A stretch of DNA of 64,000 nucleotides from an uncultured Bacteroidales bacterium (GCA_903845055.1 CAIMWF010000062.1:78108-142107), one strand, 5' to 3'. Counted from the first letter of the stretch, positions 1 to 8,800 are shown. Numbers and translations are program-made. The notes: generated by a model from the sequence alone, not told the origin.

Positions 1-1254
1 GTAATACCTTAGCAGGAAGGGCAGTCCGGACGCATCCCGCTGCCGGATGGCTTCACAGAGTGCCAGGTTGACCTCCCGGATGGTTCCCACGCAATCGAAC
101 GGTTTCTCTTCGGCAATTCCGGTAACCTGGTCGAGGAACAACTGCAGGGACGGATCGTCGAGAAGGTCCTTCCCGAAGATAGCGGCAAGGTTTTTATCCG
201 GAAGAAACGGCGAGAGCATGATCCAGGTAAAGAGGCATTTGGCACATTGTCCGCACCATGAATCGGTTTTGCTGCCGGCGTTGCAACTTTTAAAAACCGC
301 GTGGTATCTGGGGAGATCCGAAAAAATGGAAGCTATCTGCAATTCGCTGAGCGGGCGCAGGAAGCTGAAATAATTGATCTCTTCGCTGATCCACCGGTGC
401 ACATATGTCCGGAACCCTGACTCAAAACCAAGCGACTTCGAATACTGGTGGTTGATCGTGGTTCCACCGATGGTCGGTTCGCTGGCACTTGATTCGTTTG
501 ACAAAGCAATATGGCGGTGTCCTGACAAAATGGCTGAGAGGACTGTTATAAATGCCAGGAGTGCCGAGAAGGGGGTGTGACCGTTCAGAAAGCCCTCATC
601 GTTCAATTGAAGCAACAACGGATCGAGGGTCCGGCGGATTTCGATGAATTCCTCCCCGGAAAAACCCATTGCCGCGATTGTTTCAATGCTGGCCGCCCGC
701 GGGTTCATGATCAGTGGGATACTTCCCGGCAGTTTTCCAAGCAGTTCAAGAGTCACGGCCGAATCCTTGCCCCCGCCAACGGGAATGATCACCCCGGCAT
801 CGGGATAAAATTTTTCTTTGGGGGCAACCGCATCAGAAGCAACCTCAACCTGCATAAAATTGTCTTTCGTTGCAGGGATGGAATTGAGGTAAAAAAACTC
901 CCCCAGCCCGTTGAAATAGAGTTTTTTCCACCAGGTTACCTGGTCGGGATGCAGTGAAAATGGCCGGATGATCAGCTTTGGTGCGCAGGCCGCCTTCCAG
1001 TAACTGATCAGTTCGATCATGCCGATGTTGAAAACGATGTTATCGAGATGCCCGGCAATCGCCCCATCGGGAAGGAAAAAGGATTTCCTGGGGATAAAAA
1101 GCGTGGGATGAAAATAAAACTGGCCGGCAAGGTTGAAGGTGAAACGGATATCAAGTCCTTCGGGGTTAAGGGCAATTTCCTGTTTTTCAAAGACAAAATA
1201 AGGGAATTGCCGGCGTAACCGGTTATATTTATCCTCGCTGCTTGACCTGGCCAT
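1..1254 (-). CDS. MurL-like PP-loop protein (UDP-MurNAc-L-Ala-L-Glu epimerase candidate), cut by the left edge
   Basis: An open frame of 418 codons runs from an ATG at 1254 to the window edge without a stop, so the C-terminus is missing. It starts MARSSSEDKYNRLRR. A PP-loop-type nucleotide motif (PVGGGKDSA) lies near residue 160, a SNESSANEPTIGG stretch near 255, and a four-residue cysteine motif (WCGQCAKC) near 335. This order matches the MurL family as I remember it: an ATP-consuming (AMP plus PPi) epimerase that makes D-Glu in place on UDP-MurNAc-L-Ala-L-Glu, replacing MurI. The family usually has about 450 residues, so little is missing. It is divergent from yqgE with a TACTTTTG box on its own strand. 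The family assignment rests on motif memory; another PP-loop ATPase is possible. Confidence 0.6.
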   Translation of the reverse strand, partial: MARSSSEDKYNRLRRQFPYFVFEKQEIALNPEGLDIRFTFNLAGQFYFHPTLFIPRKSFFLPDGAIAGHLDNIVFNIGMIELISYWKAACAPKLIIRPFSLHPDQVTWWKKLYFNGLGEFFYLNSIPATKDNFMQVEVASDAVAPKEKFYPDAGVIIPVGGGKDSAVTLELLGKLPGSIPLIMNPRAASIETIAAMGFSGEEFIEIRRTLDPLLLQLNDEGFLNGHTPFSALLAFITVLSAILSGHRHIALSNESSASEPTIGGTTINHQYSKSLGFESGFRTYVHRWISEEINYFSFLRPLSELQIASIFSDLPRYHAVFKSCNAGSKTDSWCGQCAKCLFTWIMLSPFLPDKNLAAIFGKDLLDDPSLQLFLDQVTGIAEEKPFDCVGTIREVNLALCEAIRQRDASGLPFLLRYY

Positions 1255-1264
1255 GAATTGGTAT

Positions 1265-1272
1265 TATATTTG
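1265..1272 (+). promoter_or_regulatory. Putative -7 box TATATTTG for yqgE
   Basis: Perfect match to the Bacteroidota sigma-A -7 consensus TAnnTTTG, 44 bases before the yqgE ATG. No transcription data; inference from consensus and position. Confidence 0.5.
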
Positions 1273-1289
1273 TAGAGATGACCTCGTCG

Positions 1290-1297
1290 CAAAAGTA
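1290..1297 (-). promoter_or_regulatory. Putative -7 box TACTTTTG for the MurL-like gene
   Basis: Perfect TAnnTTTG match on the minus strand, 35 bases before the ATG at 1254, forming a divergent promoter pair with the yqgE box. Confidence 0.45.
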
Positions 1298-1316
1298 CTA
1301 AAATTGTAAGAATAAT

Positions 1317-1877
1317 ATGGAAAATCAACGCATAAAGCCCAAACAGGGAAGCATCCTGATCTCTGAGCCGTCGCTGCGCGATTTCTATTTCAGGCAGTCG
1401 GTCATCCTGCTTGCCGAGCACAATGATGAAGGCACCTTCGGGGTGATCATCAACAAGCCCATCGAAGCCCGTCTGAAAGACATCATCAAAGGTTTCCCCG
1501 CTTACAACCTGCCGGTTTTCCTTGGCGGCCCGGTGAAAACCGACAGCATTTTTTACATCCATACGCATGCCGGGGTCGATCATTGCGTGCCGATCATGCA
1601 GGGGCTTTACTGGGGAGGCGACCTTGAGATCATCAGGTCGATGATGAAACGCAAGGAGATCCTCCCGAACGACATCCGTTTTTTTGTCGGTTATTCAGGC
1701 TGGTCGCCCAGGCAGCTTGACCGGGAAATCAGCGAGAAATCATGGGTCCTTTCACAAACCACCGCCGGCGAAGTGATCATGGAACATCCTGAAAACCTCT
1801 GGAGCAACTACCTGAAAAACATGGGGCAGGATTACGCCATCTGGGCAAATTATCCCGCCGATCCCGCCTTCAACTGA
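1317..1877 (+). CDS. YqgE/AlgH family protein (DUF179)
   Basis: A 186-residue cytoplasmic protein of the usual family length. It shows the family's hallmarks: GSILISEPSLRDFYF at the N-terminus, FGVIINKP near residue 42, FLGGPV near residue 67, and FVGYSGWSPRQLDRE around residue 120. The molecular role of the family is not settled; AlgH was linked to alginate regulation in Pseudomonas. It stands alone, divergent from the MurL-like gene and 108 bases before the next gene. Start chosen at the ATG that directly precedes the conserved block. Confidence 0.93.
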   Translation: MENQRIKPKQGSILISEPSLRDFYFRQSVILLAEHNDEGTFGVIINKPIEARLKDIIKGFPAYNLPVFLGGPVKTDSIFYIHTHAGVDHCVPIMQGLYWGGDLEIIRSMMKRKEILPNDIRFFVGYSGWSPRQLDREISEKSWVLSQTTAGEVIMEHPENLWSNYLKNMGQDYAIWANYPADPAFN

Positions 1878-1890
1878 TCCGCTTATTTTT

Positions 1891-1919
1891 CCACCTGTTC
1901 CCCTCGCGGACGATACCAT
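1891..1919 (+). repeat. Imperfect direct repeat, copy 1
   Basis: CCACCTG (1891-1897) followed by GGACGATACCAT (1908-1919). The same two words recur in the same order at 2704-2726 with a shorter gap (4 rather than 10 bases). The two copies flank the membrane-protein gene at 1986-2693. Confidence 0.55.
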
Positions 1920-1985
1920 ATCATAAAAAAAATCTAATTTTACCCGGGATTTCCCGTTTTGGGATTTGACAACACATTTGTGCCT

Positions 1986-2693
1986 ATGAAAAAAAACGAC
2001 CTGCTTGTCCTGGGGGTGATTATCCTGCTATTCCTCCCGTTTTTCCTGTTCACACCGGTTTTCATGGTGTACAGGGATTTCAACGCGGGGCACGGATATG
2101 TGATGAGTTTCGTCAAGTTTGCCATTCTGGCCACTTTCGGCGAATGCCTCGGGCTGAGGATCAGGACAGGCAATTATCTCAAGCCCGGGTTCGGCCTGAT
2201 CCCGCGGGCACTGGTGTGGGGCTTCCTGGGAATCGTCATCAAAACAGGGTTTGTGATCTTCGGGGAGGGTGCGCCGGTCATGCTGAAGAGCTTCGGCGTG
2301 GTTTTTCCGACCGCAAATCCTGCCGATATCCTGCGCCTGCCGGGTTTCACCATGCTTAAACTGCTTTCGGCCTTCAGCGTGAGCGTTACCCTTAACCTTT
2401 TATTTGCACCCGTTTTCATGGCCTTCCACCGGATAACCGACATGCACATCCTGCATACATCAGGTACGATTAAAGGGTTTTTCACTCCCGTGAAGGTCGG
2501 CCAATATGTTCGTGACGCCGACTGGTCAACCTTCTGGAATTTTGTCCTGAAACGGACCATTCCCCTCTTCTGGATCCCAGCCCATACCCTGAATTTCATG
2601 CTGCCGGAGGGCTACCGCATCCTGGTCGCAGCACTTTACAGCGTGGTACTTGGCATCCTCCTCTCCCTTGCAGCACTCAAGGAAAAAAAGTAA
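1986..2693 (+). CDS. Hypothetical membrane protein, Mpv17/PMP22-like
   Basis: Polytopic inner-membrane protein of 235 residues when started at the ATG at 1986 (a TTG 27 bases upstream is also in frame but less likely). Several hydrophobic segments are visible: residues about 4-24, 45-60, 75-95, 130-150 and 205-228. The C-terminal segment, with FWIPAHTLNFMLPEGYR followed by a last helix, resembles the Mpv17/PMP22 signature (W-x-P-x(4)-N-F-x(2)-P-x(3)-R). That family is known mainly from eukaryotic organelles, with bacterial relatives of unknown role. It is flanked by imperfect direct repeats. The family call is tentative; the membrane nature is clear. Confidence 0.6.
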   Translation: MKKNDLLVLGVIILLFLPFFLFTPVFMVYRDFNAGHGYVMSFVKFAILATFGECLGLRIRTGNYLKPGFGLIPRALVWGFLGIVIKTGFVIFGEGAPVMLKSFGVVFPTANPADILRLPGFTMLKLLSAFSVSVTLNLLFAPVFMAFHRITDMHILHTSGTIKGFFTPVKVGQYVRDADWSTFWNFVLKRTIPLFWIPAHTLNFMLPEGYRILVAALYSVVLGILLSLAALKEKK

Positions 2694-2703
2694 CCCCTTC
2701 CCT

Positions 2704-2726
2704 CCACCTGCACAGGACGATACCAT
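2704..2726 (+). repeat. Imperfect direct repeat, copy 2
   Basis: CCACCTG (2704-2710) and GGACGATACCAT (2715-2726), matching copy 1 at 1891-1919. It sits just downstream of the Mpv17-like gene. Confidence 0.55.
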
Positions 2727-2796
2727 GAATTGATCTCCTGTTTGCATTTTTATTGATTTTTTTTATACTTTTATCATCCTGAAAGACAAATGATCC

Positions 2797-4944
2797 ATGG
2801 GAAAAGGATTAGCAGTTTCCGTTTTCCTCCTGTTGGTGATGCCGTTGCTTGCATTCCCGGAAGGGACGAAGCAGATTGCACCTTTCCCGGCCGCTTTAGG
2901 CTGGGTGTGTATCGATAAATCGCGCAATGATTTCGGATCTTTTGATGCCGCTCCCGAATTCAGGATCAATATCAATATTACCGTCACCTCTGAAACGATC
3001 AACTTCGGCCTGGGTAAAAACATCGACACGGTGCCTGTCAATCTCAAATACCGGTTAAAGGATCCTGCCGGCAACATTGTCCTCGGCCCCCTCCCCATAC
3101 CGGCATCCGGAAAGGGGTTCATAGGCGACTGGAATTCGGCGGCCATCGGTCCTTTCCCTGCGTCAGGCGGATACGATCCGATACATTACGCTCCGACGTC
3201 AACCGGTGACTACGTCCTTGAATTTTCATATCCGCCCGACAGCGCAGGCTTTTATACCGAAAATCACCGGATCATGTTCCGTTTTTTCGACATCACGGTG
3301 GTTGATGCGGCCGGAAAACCGATCCAGGGAAGGGTGTGGTCAAAAGCCTGGCAGTTTAACAGCGGGAATGTACTTGCCCCTCCGACCATCAACCGCTTTT
3401 GGGGGATCATGTACATCCTGTCGGACGACAGTATTGTAACGAGTGTGAACTGCAACGGATTCGTGGGCGGAACATTCTCCATTTCCAGCAACAAAACCGG
3501 GTGTTCCACCACCGGAAACATAAATGTTGACCGGCAATCGCGTACCGGGTTCCATACCTACCCGCAGTACAAGATTTTTTTATCCGACCCCGACAGCCTC
3601 ATCTTTCCAACCGGGAAATCGCACCCGGGGATCAACCTTCCGATTACGACAAAAAGCGATTGTGCCACAGGCAGCGTCGACCTGGGAGTGAAAGTCGACA
3701 AGGACGGCGAGATCGAGGTCTTCATCGACGTAAATCCGAACCCGGGCGCGGATCCCCGGGATTTGAAAATCACCGCTAATGTCCTGGCAAACCCCGGGGG
3801 AAACGGTTATAACATCATCCACTGGAACGGAAATGACGGCAAGGGAGCCCCTGTTAAAGACGGGACGGTCATCACCGCCACCGTCAGGTATATCCATGGA
3901 ATCACCCACCTCCCCATTTACGACATAGAATACAACGACAGCGGATACATCGTCAGCGTTGTGCGTCCACCCGGGCCCAGTCCGCTGATATACTGGGACG
4001 ACAGCCTTATACCGGGGAACACTACCGTTGACCTGACCGGATGCTCAGGTTTTCCCGGCTGTCACCTGTGGGACTATGATATCGGGAACAACAACACCAT
4101 CAATTCCTGGTGGTATGTAACCAGTACGCTGGCTCCCTCTGTCACCTTTACGGTAAAACGTACGCCCGGGCCGCCGGGAACCATATCAGGTGAGACGAAC
4201 ATCTGCCAGGGGGTCCATGCCAGATCCTATTCGGTCCCCGTCGATCCGGATGCCACGACGTACCAGTGGAGTTACTCCGGAACCGGTGCCACCGTCACAG
4301 GTTCGGGCGCCACTGCCAGCGTCACCTTTGCCGATACCGCAACATCGGGAAACATCACCGTTTTCAGTTCCAATGCCGACTGCGGTCCGGGGCCCTCTTC
4401 GACCCTGCCTGTCAGCATCTTTCCGAAACCCTCGGTCACCCTAGGTACCTTTGATTCGGTTTGCTACACCGCGCTGCCATTCCTGCTTTCAGGAGGGTCA
4501 CCTGCAGGAGGGGTGTTCAGGGTCAATGGTGTTTCGTCGGCGATGTTCGACCCCGTTGCGGCGGGGCCCGGCCTGCACACGGTCGTATACAGCTATACCG
4601 ATGCTCATGGATGCGTTGGAGCCGACAGCACCACTGTTTTCATCAAAACCGGGAAGGAATGCGAAATCGTCATCTGGGTGCCGAATGCATTTTCGCCGAA
4701 CGGGGATGGACTGAATGATCATTTCCGGCCAGCGTCGGCTAATATCCGCAAATACAACATGATCATCTTCGACCGCAGCGGACTGATGGTATATTCTTCG
4801 GACAATATCAGCGACGGCTGGGACGGAACTTATGGAGGCCAACCCTGCCCGGCCGGGATTTATATATACCGCATCGTATACGAGTCGTCGGTGGCACCTC
4901 CCACCTCTAAAACACTTACCGGCAACATCACCCTGGTCAGATAA
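2797..4944 (+). CDS. Secreted protein with PKD-like region and T9SS gliding-type C-terminal domain
   Basis: A 715-residue cell-surface protein. Residues 1-22 form a Sec signal peptide (hydrophobic core VFLLLVMPLLAF). A long beta-rich ectodomain follows, with a FlgD-like stretch (IIHWNGNDGKG) near residue 345. A PKD-like domain spans about 455-540 (PDATTYQWSYSG). The last 90 residues begin VPNAFSPNGDGLNDHF and end in TLTGNITLVR; this is the type B sorting domain (TIGR04131, CHU_C) recognised by the type IX secretion system, which exports and anchors cargo on the outer membrane. Passenger function is unknown; adhesion is plausible. Monocistronic by appearance. TACTTTTA near 2765-2772 is an imperfect -7 box. 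Confidence 0.88.
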   Translation: MGKGLAVSVFLLLVMPLLAFPEGTKQIAPFPAALGWVCIDKSRNDFGSFDAAPEFRININITVTSETINFGLGKNIDTVPVNLKYRLKDPAGNIVLGPLPIPASGKGFIGDWNSAAIGPFPASGGYDPIHYAPTSTGDYVLEFSYPPDSAGFYTENHRIMFRFFDITVVDAAGKPIQGRVWSKAWQFNSGNVLAPPTINRFWGIMYILSDDSIVTSVNCNGFVGGTFSISSNKTGCSTTGNINVDRQSRTGFHTYPQYKIFLSDPDSLIFPTGKSHPGINLPITTKSDCATGSVDLGVKVDKDGEIEVFIDVNPNPGADPRDLKITANVLANPGGNGYNIIHWNGNDGKGAPVKDGTVITATVRYIHGITHLPIYDIEYNDSGYIVSVVRPPGPSPLIYWDDSLIPGNTTVDLTGCSGFPGCHLWDYDIGNNNTINSWWYVTSTLAPSVTFTVKRTPGPPGTISGETNICQGVHARSYSVPVDPDATTYQWSYSGTGATVTGSGATASVTFADTATSGNITVFSSNADCGPGPSSTLPVSIFPKPSVTLGTFDSVCYTALPFLLSGGSPAGGVFRVNGVSSAMFDPVAAGPGLHTVVYSYTDAHGCVGADSTTVFIKTGKECEIVIWVPNAFSPNGDGLNDHFRPASANIRKYNMIIFDRSGLMVYSSDNISDGWDGTYGGQPCPAGIYIYRIVYESSVAPPTSKTLTGNITLVR

Positions 4945-5082
4945 TACCGGGTATATTCCGGGCCGGAAGGAAACAAGAAATATTCTTAATCCCCTCCTTT
5001 ATAATCGTTGGTTATTTGCAAATAAATAATCAATTTTGCTGTTTGTAATTCCATTGTCAAATTCACCTGATCAACCCGGCCT

Positions 5083-6414
5083 ATGAAAGATACCCCCATC
5101 AGCCACGAAGTGGTCCAGCGGCATATCCAGGACAGTAAAATAAGGAACATCGGACAGGCGACCATCCGTGAGATAAAACGTCTGATCAACGGTATCGAGA
5201 CCGAAACCGGCGAAAAATTCATTCGCATGGAAATGGGAGTCCCCGGACTTCCGGCCACCGCCATCGGTGTCCAGGCTGAAATTGAAGCCCTGCAAAGGGG
5301 TGTGGCGGCGGTGTACCCCGATATTGAAGGTGCTCCTGTTTTAAAGCAGGAATCGGCCAGGTTCGCCAAACTTTTCCTGGACATTGACGTTGAACCCGCA
5401 AACTGCATTCCGACGGTCGGAAGCATGCAGGGCGGTTTTGCCGCTTTCCTTACCTTTTCAAAGATCGACCGCAACAAAGATACCACCCTTTTCATCGACC
5501 CGGGGTTCCCGGTTCATCACCAGCAGCATAAAGTGCTTGGCCAGAAGTTCGAAACCTTCGACGTGTACGATTACCGCGGGGATAAATTGCGCGACAAGCT
5601 TATTAGTTATTTCGAGAAGGGGAACATCCATTCAGTCCTCTATTCCAACCCGAACAATCCTTCATGGATCTGTTTTACGGAACATGAGTTGCAAATCATC
5701 GGCGAACTTTCGAACCAGTATGGTGTGATCATCATAGAGGACCTGGCCTATTTTGCCATGGACTTCCGCAAGGATTATTCCAAACCGGGGCTCCCCCCCT
5801 ACCAGCCAACGGTTGCAAAATATACCGACAATTATGTGCTGCTGATCTCGAGTTCAAAGGCTTTCAGTTATGCCGGCCAGCGTATCGGCATGATGATCGT
5901 TTCCAACAAGCTTTTCAACACCCGTTCGGCCGATCTGCTCAGGTTCTATTCGACCGACATTGTCGGCAGGGCGCTGATTTACGGAACTGTATACGCCCTG
6001 AGCGCAGGGACCGCTCACTCCACGCAATATGCCCTTGCGGCCATGCTGAAGGCAGTGAACGACGGCACGCTCGATTTCGTGGAAGCCGTCAGGGAGTATG
6101 GCGCCAAGGCGAAGATCATGAAGAAGATGTTTACCGACAACGGTTTCACCATTGTTTACGACCAGGATGAGGGGGTGCCCATCGCCGACGGCTTTTACTT
6201 TACCTTTGCCTACCCCGGGTTCGACGGGGAGGCTCTGCTGGAGGAACTTCTCTATTACGGGATCAGCGCCATTGCCCTCAGCATCACCGGGAGCCAGCGC
6301 AAAGAGGGGATCCGCGCATGCGTGTCGCTTGTAAAGCGGGAGCAGTTCCCGGCATTGGAGATGCGGCTGCGGGCGTTCAATGAGAATCAAAAAAGTAGCG
6401 AGGTGGCGAGGTAA
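5083..6414 (+). CDS. Pyridoxal-phosphate aminotransferase, class I/II
   Basis: A 443-residue fold-type I PLP enzyme. Visible landmarks are YSNPNNPSWICF near residue 185 (the PNNP cofactor-pocket region), IIIEDLAYFAMDF near residue 217 (the Asp that binds the pyridine nitrogen) and the Schiff-base lysine in SSSKAFSYAGQRIGMM near residue 265. Substrate cannot be read from sequence; aspartate or aromatic aminotransferase-like activity is likely. The last residues, SSEVAR, and the TAA stop are encoded by the start of a simple-repeat array (6394-6460), so the native C-terminus may have been altered by that array. Monocistronic. Confidence 0.88.
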   Translation: MKDTPISHEVVQRHIQDSKIRNIGQATIREIKRLINGIETETGEKFIRMEMGVPGLPATAIGVQAEIEALQRGVAAVYPDIEGAPVLKQESARFAKLFLDIDVEPANCIPTVGSMQGGFAAFLTFSKIDRNKDTTLFIDPGFPVHHQQHKVLGQKFETFDVYDYRGDKLRDKLISYFEKGNIHSVLYSNPNNPSWICFTEHELQIIGELSNQYGVIIIEDLAYFAMDFRKDYSKPGLPPYQPTVAKYTDNYVLLISSSKAFSYAGQRIGMMIVSNKLFNTRSADLLRFYSTDIVGRALIYGTVYALSAGTAHSTQYALAAMLKAVNDGTLDFVEAVREYGAKAKIMKKMFTDNGFTIVYDQDEGVPIADGFYFTFAYPGFDGEALLEELLYYGISAIALSITGSQRKEGIRACVSLVKREQFPALEMRLRAFNENQKSSEVAR

Positions 6415-6460
6415 CGAGGTAGCAAAATAGTGAAATGGCGAAATGGCGAGATGGCGAAAT
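6394..6460 (+). repeat. Word-repeat array (GTAGCGAG / GAAATGGC family), copy 1
   Basis: Degenerate tandem 8-9 base words drifting from GAGGTAGC to GAAATGGC. It begins inside the last codons of the aminotransferase gene and supplies its TAA stop (6412-6414). A near-identical array lies at 20676-20730 and again supplies a stop. Confidence 0.8.
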
Positions 6461-6604
6461 AAAAATCCCCGCCGGTTAAAAGAACTTAAACCATTTCTAA
6501 ATTAGGTCCTCCTGCACAATTTCGGGATCACTCCATACCCTGGATTCAAACAAATTTCTGTAATTTCGCAAATGTGAATCTGTTAACAATTCAACCTCTA
6601 TCAT

Positions 6605-6835
6605 ATGGCAAAAATCAAAGGTGATATCGTGATCAACACGGAGCGCTGCAAAGGATGCGAAGTTTGCATTGCCGCCTGCCCCTTCACGGTGATTCAAATG
6701 TCGAAGGAAGTGAACAGCAAGGGTTACCATTTCGCAATGAAGGTGAATGATGAATGCACGGGCTGCACCAATTGCGCCCTGGTCTGTCCCGACGGCGTGA
6801 TTACCGTCTACAGGGCCAAAGTGACAACCGAATAA
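6605..6835 (+). CDS. korD: 2-oxoacid:ferredoxin oxidoreductase, delta (ferredoxin) subunit
   Basis: A 76-residue dicluster ferredoxin with two C-x2-C-x2-C-x3-C-P sites: CKGCEVCIAACP near residue 15 and CTGCTNCALVCP near residue 50. Each should hold a [4Fe-4S] cluster that passes electrons from the TPP site to external ferredoxin. It is the first gene of a four-gene operon with alpha, beta and gamma subunits, 20 bases before the alpha start. The upstream TAATTTCG near 6561 is one base off the -7 consensus. The subunit could equally be named VorD/PorD. Confidence 0.92.
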   Translation: MAKIKGDIVINTERCKGCEVCIAACPFTVIQMSKEVNSKGYHFAMKVNDECTGCTNCALVCPDGVITVYRAKVTTE

Positions 6836-6855
6836 CAACCAAAAAACGATATGCA

Positions 6856-7938
6856 ATGGGTGAACTAAGACTAATGAAGGGCAACGAAGCGGTCGCCGAG
6901 GCCGCTATCCGTGCAGGTTGCGACGGATATTTCGGATACCCCATCACGCCACAGTCGGAGGTAATGGAATACCTGATGGCTGAAAAGCCGTTTGAACGCA
7001 CCGGGATGGTCGTTCTCCAGGCAGAAAGTGAAGTTGCCGCCATCAATATGCTATATGGCGGTGCGGGAACAGGAAAAATGGTCATGACCTCCTCCTCCAG
7101 TCCTGGCATCAGCCTGATGCAGGAAGGCATCAGTTACATGGCCGGGGCAGAACTGCCGGCCCTGATCGTCAACATCGTTCGCGGCGGTCCCGGGCTGGGA
7201 ACCATCCAGCCTTCGCAGGCCGACTATTTCCAGGCGGTAAAGGGCGGTGGTCACGGCGACTACAAAATGCTGGTCCTTGCCCCCGCTTCGGTCCAGGAAA
7301 TGTGCGACCATGTAAAACTTGGTTTCGACAAAGCATACCAGTACCGCACCCCGGTGATGATCCTCTCCGACGGCGCCATCGGCCAGATGATGGAGAAGGT
7401 TGTTCTTTTCGACCAGATCCCCCGCCGCACCGATGCTGAGGTAATCGAGCAATGCCCATGGGCATCCAACGGAAGGCCCGCCACACGCGACCACAACATC
7501 ATCACCTCCCTCGACCTCGATCCTGCCGGGCAGGAACGCGTGAACCTGAAACTCCAGGCGAAATACAAACTAATGGAGCAGAACGAAGTATTGTACGAAG
7601 AGATCCAGTGCGAAGATGCAGAATACCTGTTCGTTGCATTCGGCCTTTCGGCCCGTATCTGCCAGAAGGCCATCGACCTCGCCCGCGCCAAGGGGATCAA
7701 GGTCGGATTGTTCCGCCCGATCACCCTGTTCCCTTTCCCCGTCATAGAAGTGTCGAATGTTGGCAACCACGTTAAAGGGATCCTGGTTGTTGAAATGAAC
7801 GCAGGGCAAATGATTGAAGATGTTAAACTGTCGGTGGGCTGCAAAGTGAAGATCGAGCATTTCGGTCGTTTCGGCGGGATCATCCCTTCACCGGATGAGG
7901 TCGTAAGGGCTCTTGAACAACAAATTATCGGAGGCTGA
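6856..7938 (+). CDS. korA: 2-oxoacid:ferredoxin oxidoreductase, alpha subunit (KorA/VorB type)
   Basis: Catalytic-complex subunit of 360 residues carrying the pyrimidine-binding half of the TPP site and a transketolase C-terminal domain. It begins MGELRLMKGNEAVAEAA; a GYFGYPITPQSE motif near residue 30 and GAGTGKMVMTSSSSPGISLM near residue 70 are typical. The ATG at 6856 is chosen because the frame upstream overlaps korD and encodes no family sequence. Together with the neighbours it would oxidise a 2-oxoacid plus CoA to the acyl-CoA, CO2 and reduced ferredoxin. This lineage is often called 3-methyl-2-oxobutanoate or 2-oxoglutarate oxidoreductase; substrate cannot be fixed from sequence. Confidence 0.92.
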   Translation: MGELRLMKGNEAVAEAAIRAGCDGYFGYPITPQSEVMEYLMAEKPFERTGMVVLQAESEVAAINMLYGGAGTGKMVMTSSSSPGISLMQEGISYMAGAELPALIVNIVRGGPGLGTIQPSQADYFQAVKGGGHGDYKMLVLAPASVQEMCDHVKLGFDKAYQYRTPVMILSDGAIGQMMEKVVLFDQIPRRTDAEVIEQCPWASNGRPATRDHNIITSLDLDPAGQERVNLKLQAKYKLMEQNEVLYEEIQCEDAEYLFVAFGLSARICQKAIDLARAKGIKVGLFRPITLFPFPVIEVSNVGNHVKGILVVEMNAGQMIEDVKLSVGCKVKIEHFGRFGGIIPSPDEVVRALEQQIIGG

Positions 7939-7940
7939 TT

Positions 7941-8747
7941 ATGGAAGACAAATTCGCAAAAACAGAAATACACAAGCCGGAAAATATCGTTTATAAAAAG
8001 TCGGACCTGATGGTCGACCGGCCCTTGAGTTATTGCCCGGGTTGCGGGCACGGTACCGCCCATCGCATGCTGATGGAGGTGCTGGAGGAGATGAACATCC
8101 AGGATAAAACCATCGGGGTTTCGCCTGTCGGCTGTTCCGTACTGGCCTATGACTTCCTGAACATCGACATGCTTGGCGCGGCCCACGGACGCGCTCCTGC
8201 GCTGGCAACGGCCATCAAGAGGCTGTGGCCCGACCACTTCGTCTTCACCTACCAGGGCGACGGCGACCTCGCGGCCATCGGCACTGCGGAGACCATCCAT
8301 GCCTGCAACAGGGGCGAAAACATCACCATCATCTTTATCAACAACGGCATTTACGGCATGACCGGGGGACAGATGGCCCCAACCACCCTGCCGGGAATGC
8401 GTTCCTCAACATCTCCTTACGGGCGCGACGTTCCTACGATGGGACACCCGCTGAAGATCACGGAACTCGTGGCACAACTGCCCGGCGTTTATTACGTGAC
8501 GCGGCAGTCGGTCCATACCCCCAACAATGTGCGCAAGACCAAGAAGGCCATGCGCAAAGCGTTTGAGCTGCAGAAGGAGAACAGGGGCGTTTGTTTCATC
8601 GAGATCGTTTCAAACTGTAATTCAGGATGGAAGATGACCCCGGTACAATCAAACAAATGGATGGAAGAAAACATGTTCCCGTTCTACCAGCTGGGCGACA
8701 TCAAGGTGGATGGAAAACTCATCGAAAAGAAAGAAACTGTTGAGTAG
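7941..8747 (+). CDS. korB: 2-oxoacid:ferredoxin oxidoreductase, beta (TPP) subunit
   Basis: A 268-residue subunit binding the TPP diphosphate and Mg. The motif GDGDLAAIGTAETIHA with downstream NNGIYGMTGGQ (residues about 94-140) is the GDG-x(n)-NN TPP site. SYCPGCGHGTAHR near residue 32 carries the family cysteines. It starts two bases after the korA stop, so translation is probably coupled. It acts in the cytoplasm as part of the KorDABC complex. Confidence 0.92.
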   Translation: MEDKFAKTEIHKPENIVYKKSDLMVDRPLSYCPGCGHGTAHRMLMEVLEEMNIQDKTIGVSPVGCSVLAYDFLNIDMLGAAHGRAPALATAIKRLWPDHFVFTYQGDGDLAAIGTAETIHACNRGENITIIFINNGIYGMTGGQMAPTTLPGMRSSTSPYGRDVPTMGHPLKITELVAQLPGVYYVTRQSVHTPNNVRKTKKAMRKAFELQKENRGVCFIEIVSNCNSGWKMTPVQSNKWMEENMFPFYQLGDIKVDGKLIEKKETVE

Positions 8748-8755
8748 GATCAAAT

Positions 8756-8800
8756 CCGTTCGACAATCGAAATCCGTTATTCAATATCCGATATTCAAAG
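8756..8800 (+). repeat. Short word-repeat (TATCCGATATTCAA type) between korB and korC
   Basis: The 56-base korB-korC gap contains repeated ATCCGTT/TCGA/ATATTCAA words, e.g. ATTCAATATCCGATATTCAA. It lies inside an operon, so it is presumably transcribed. Confidence 0.45.

Noticed and set aside
7260..8300. Minus-strand frame of 346 codons across the korA-korB junction
   Set aside because: It crosses two conserved genes and carries no motif.
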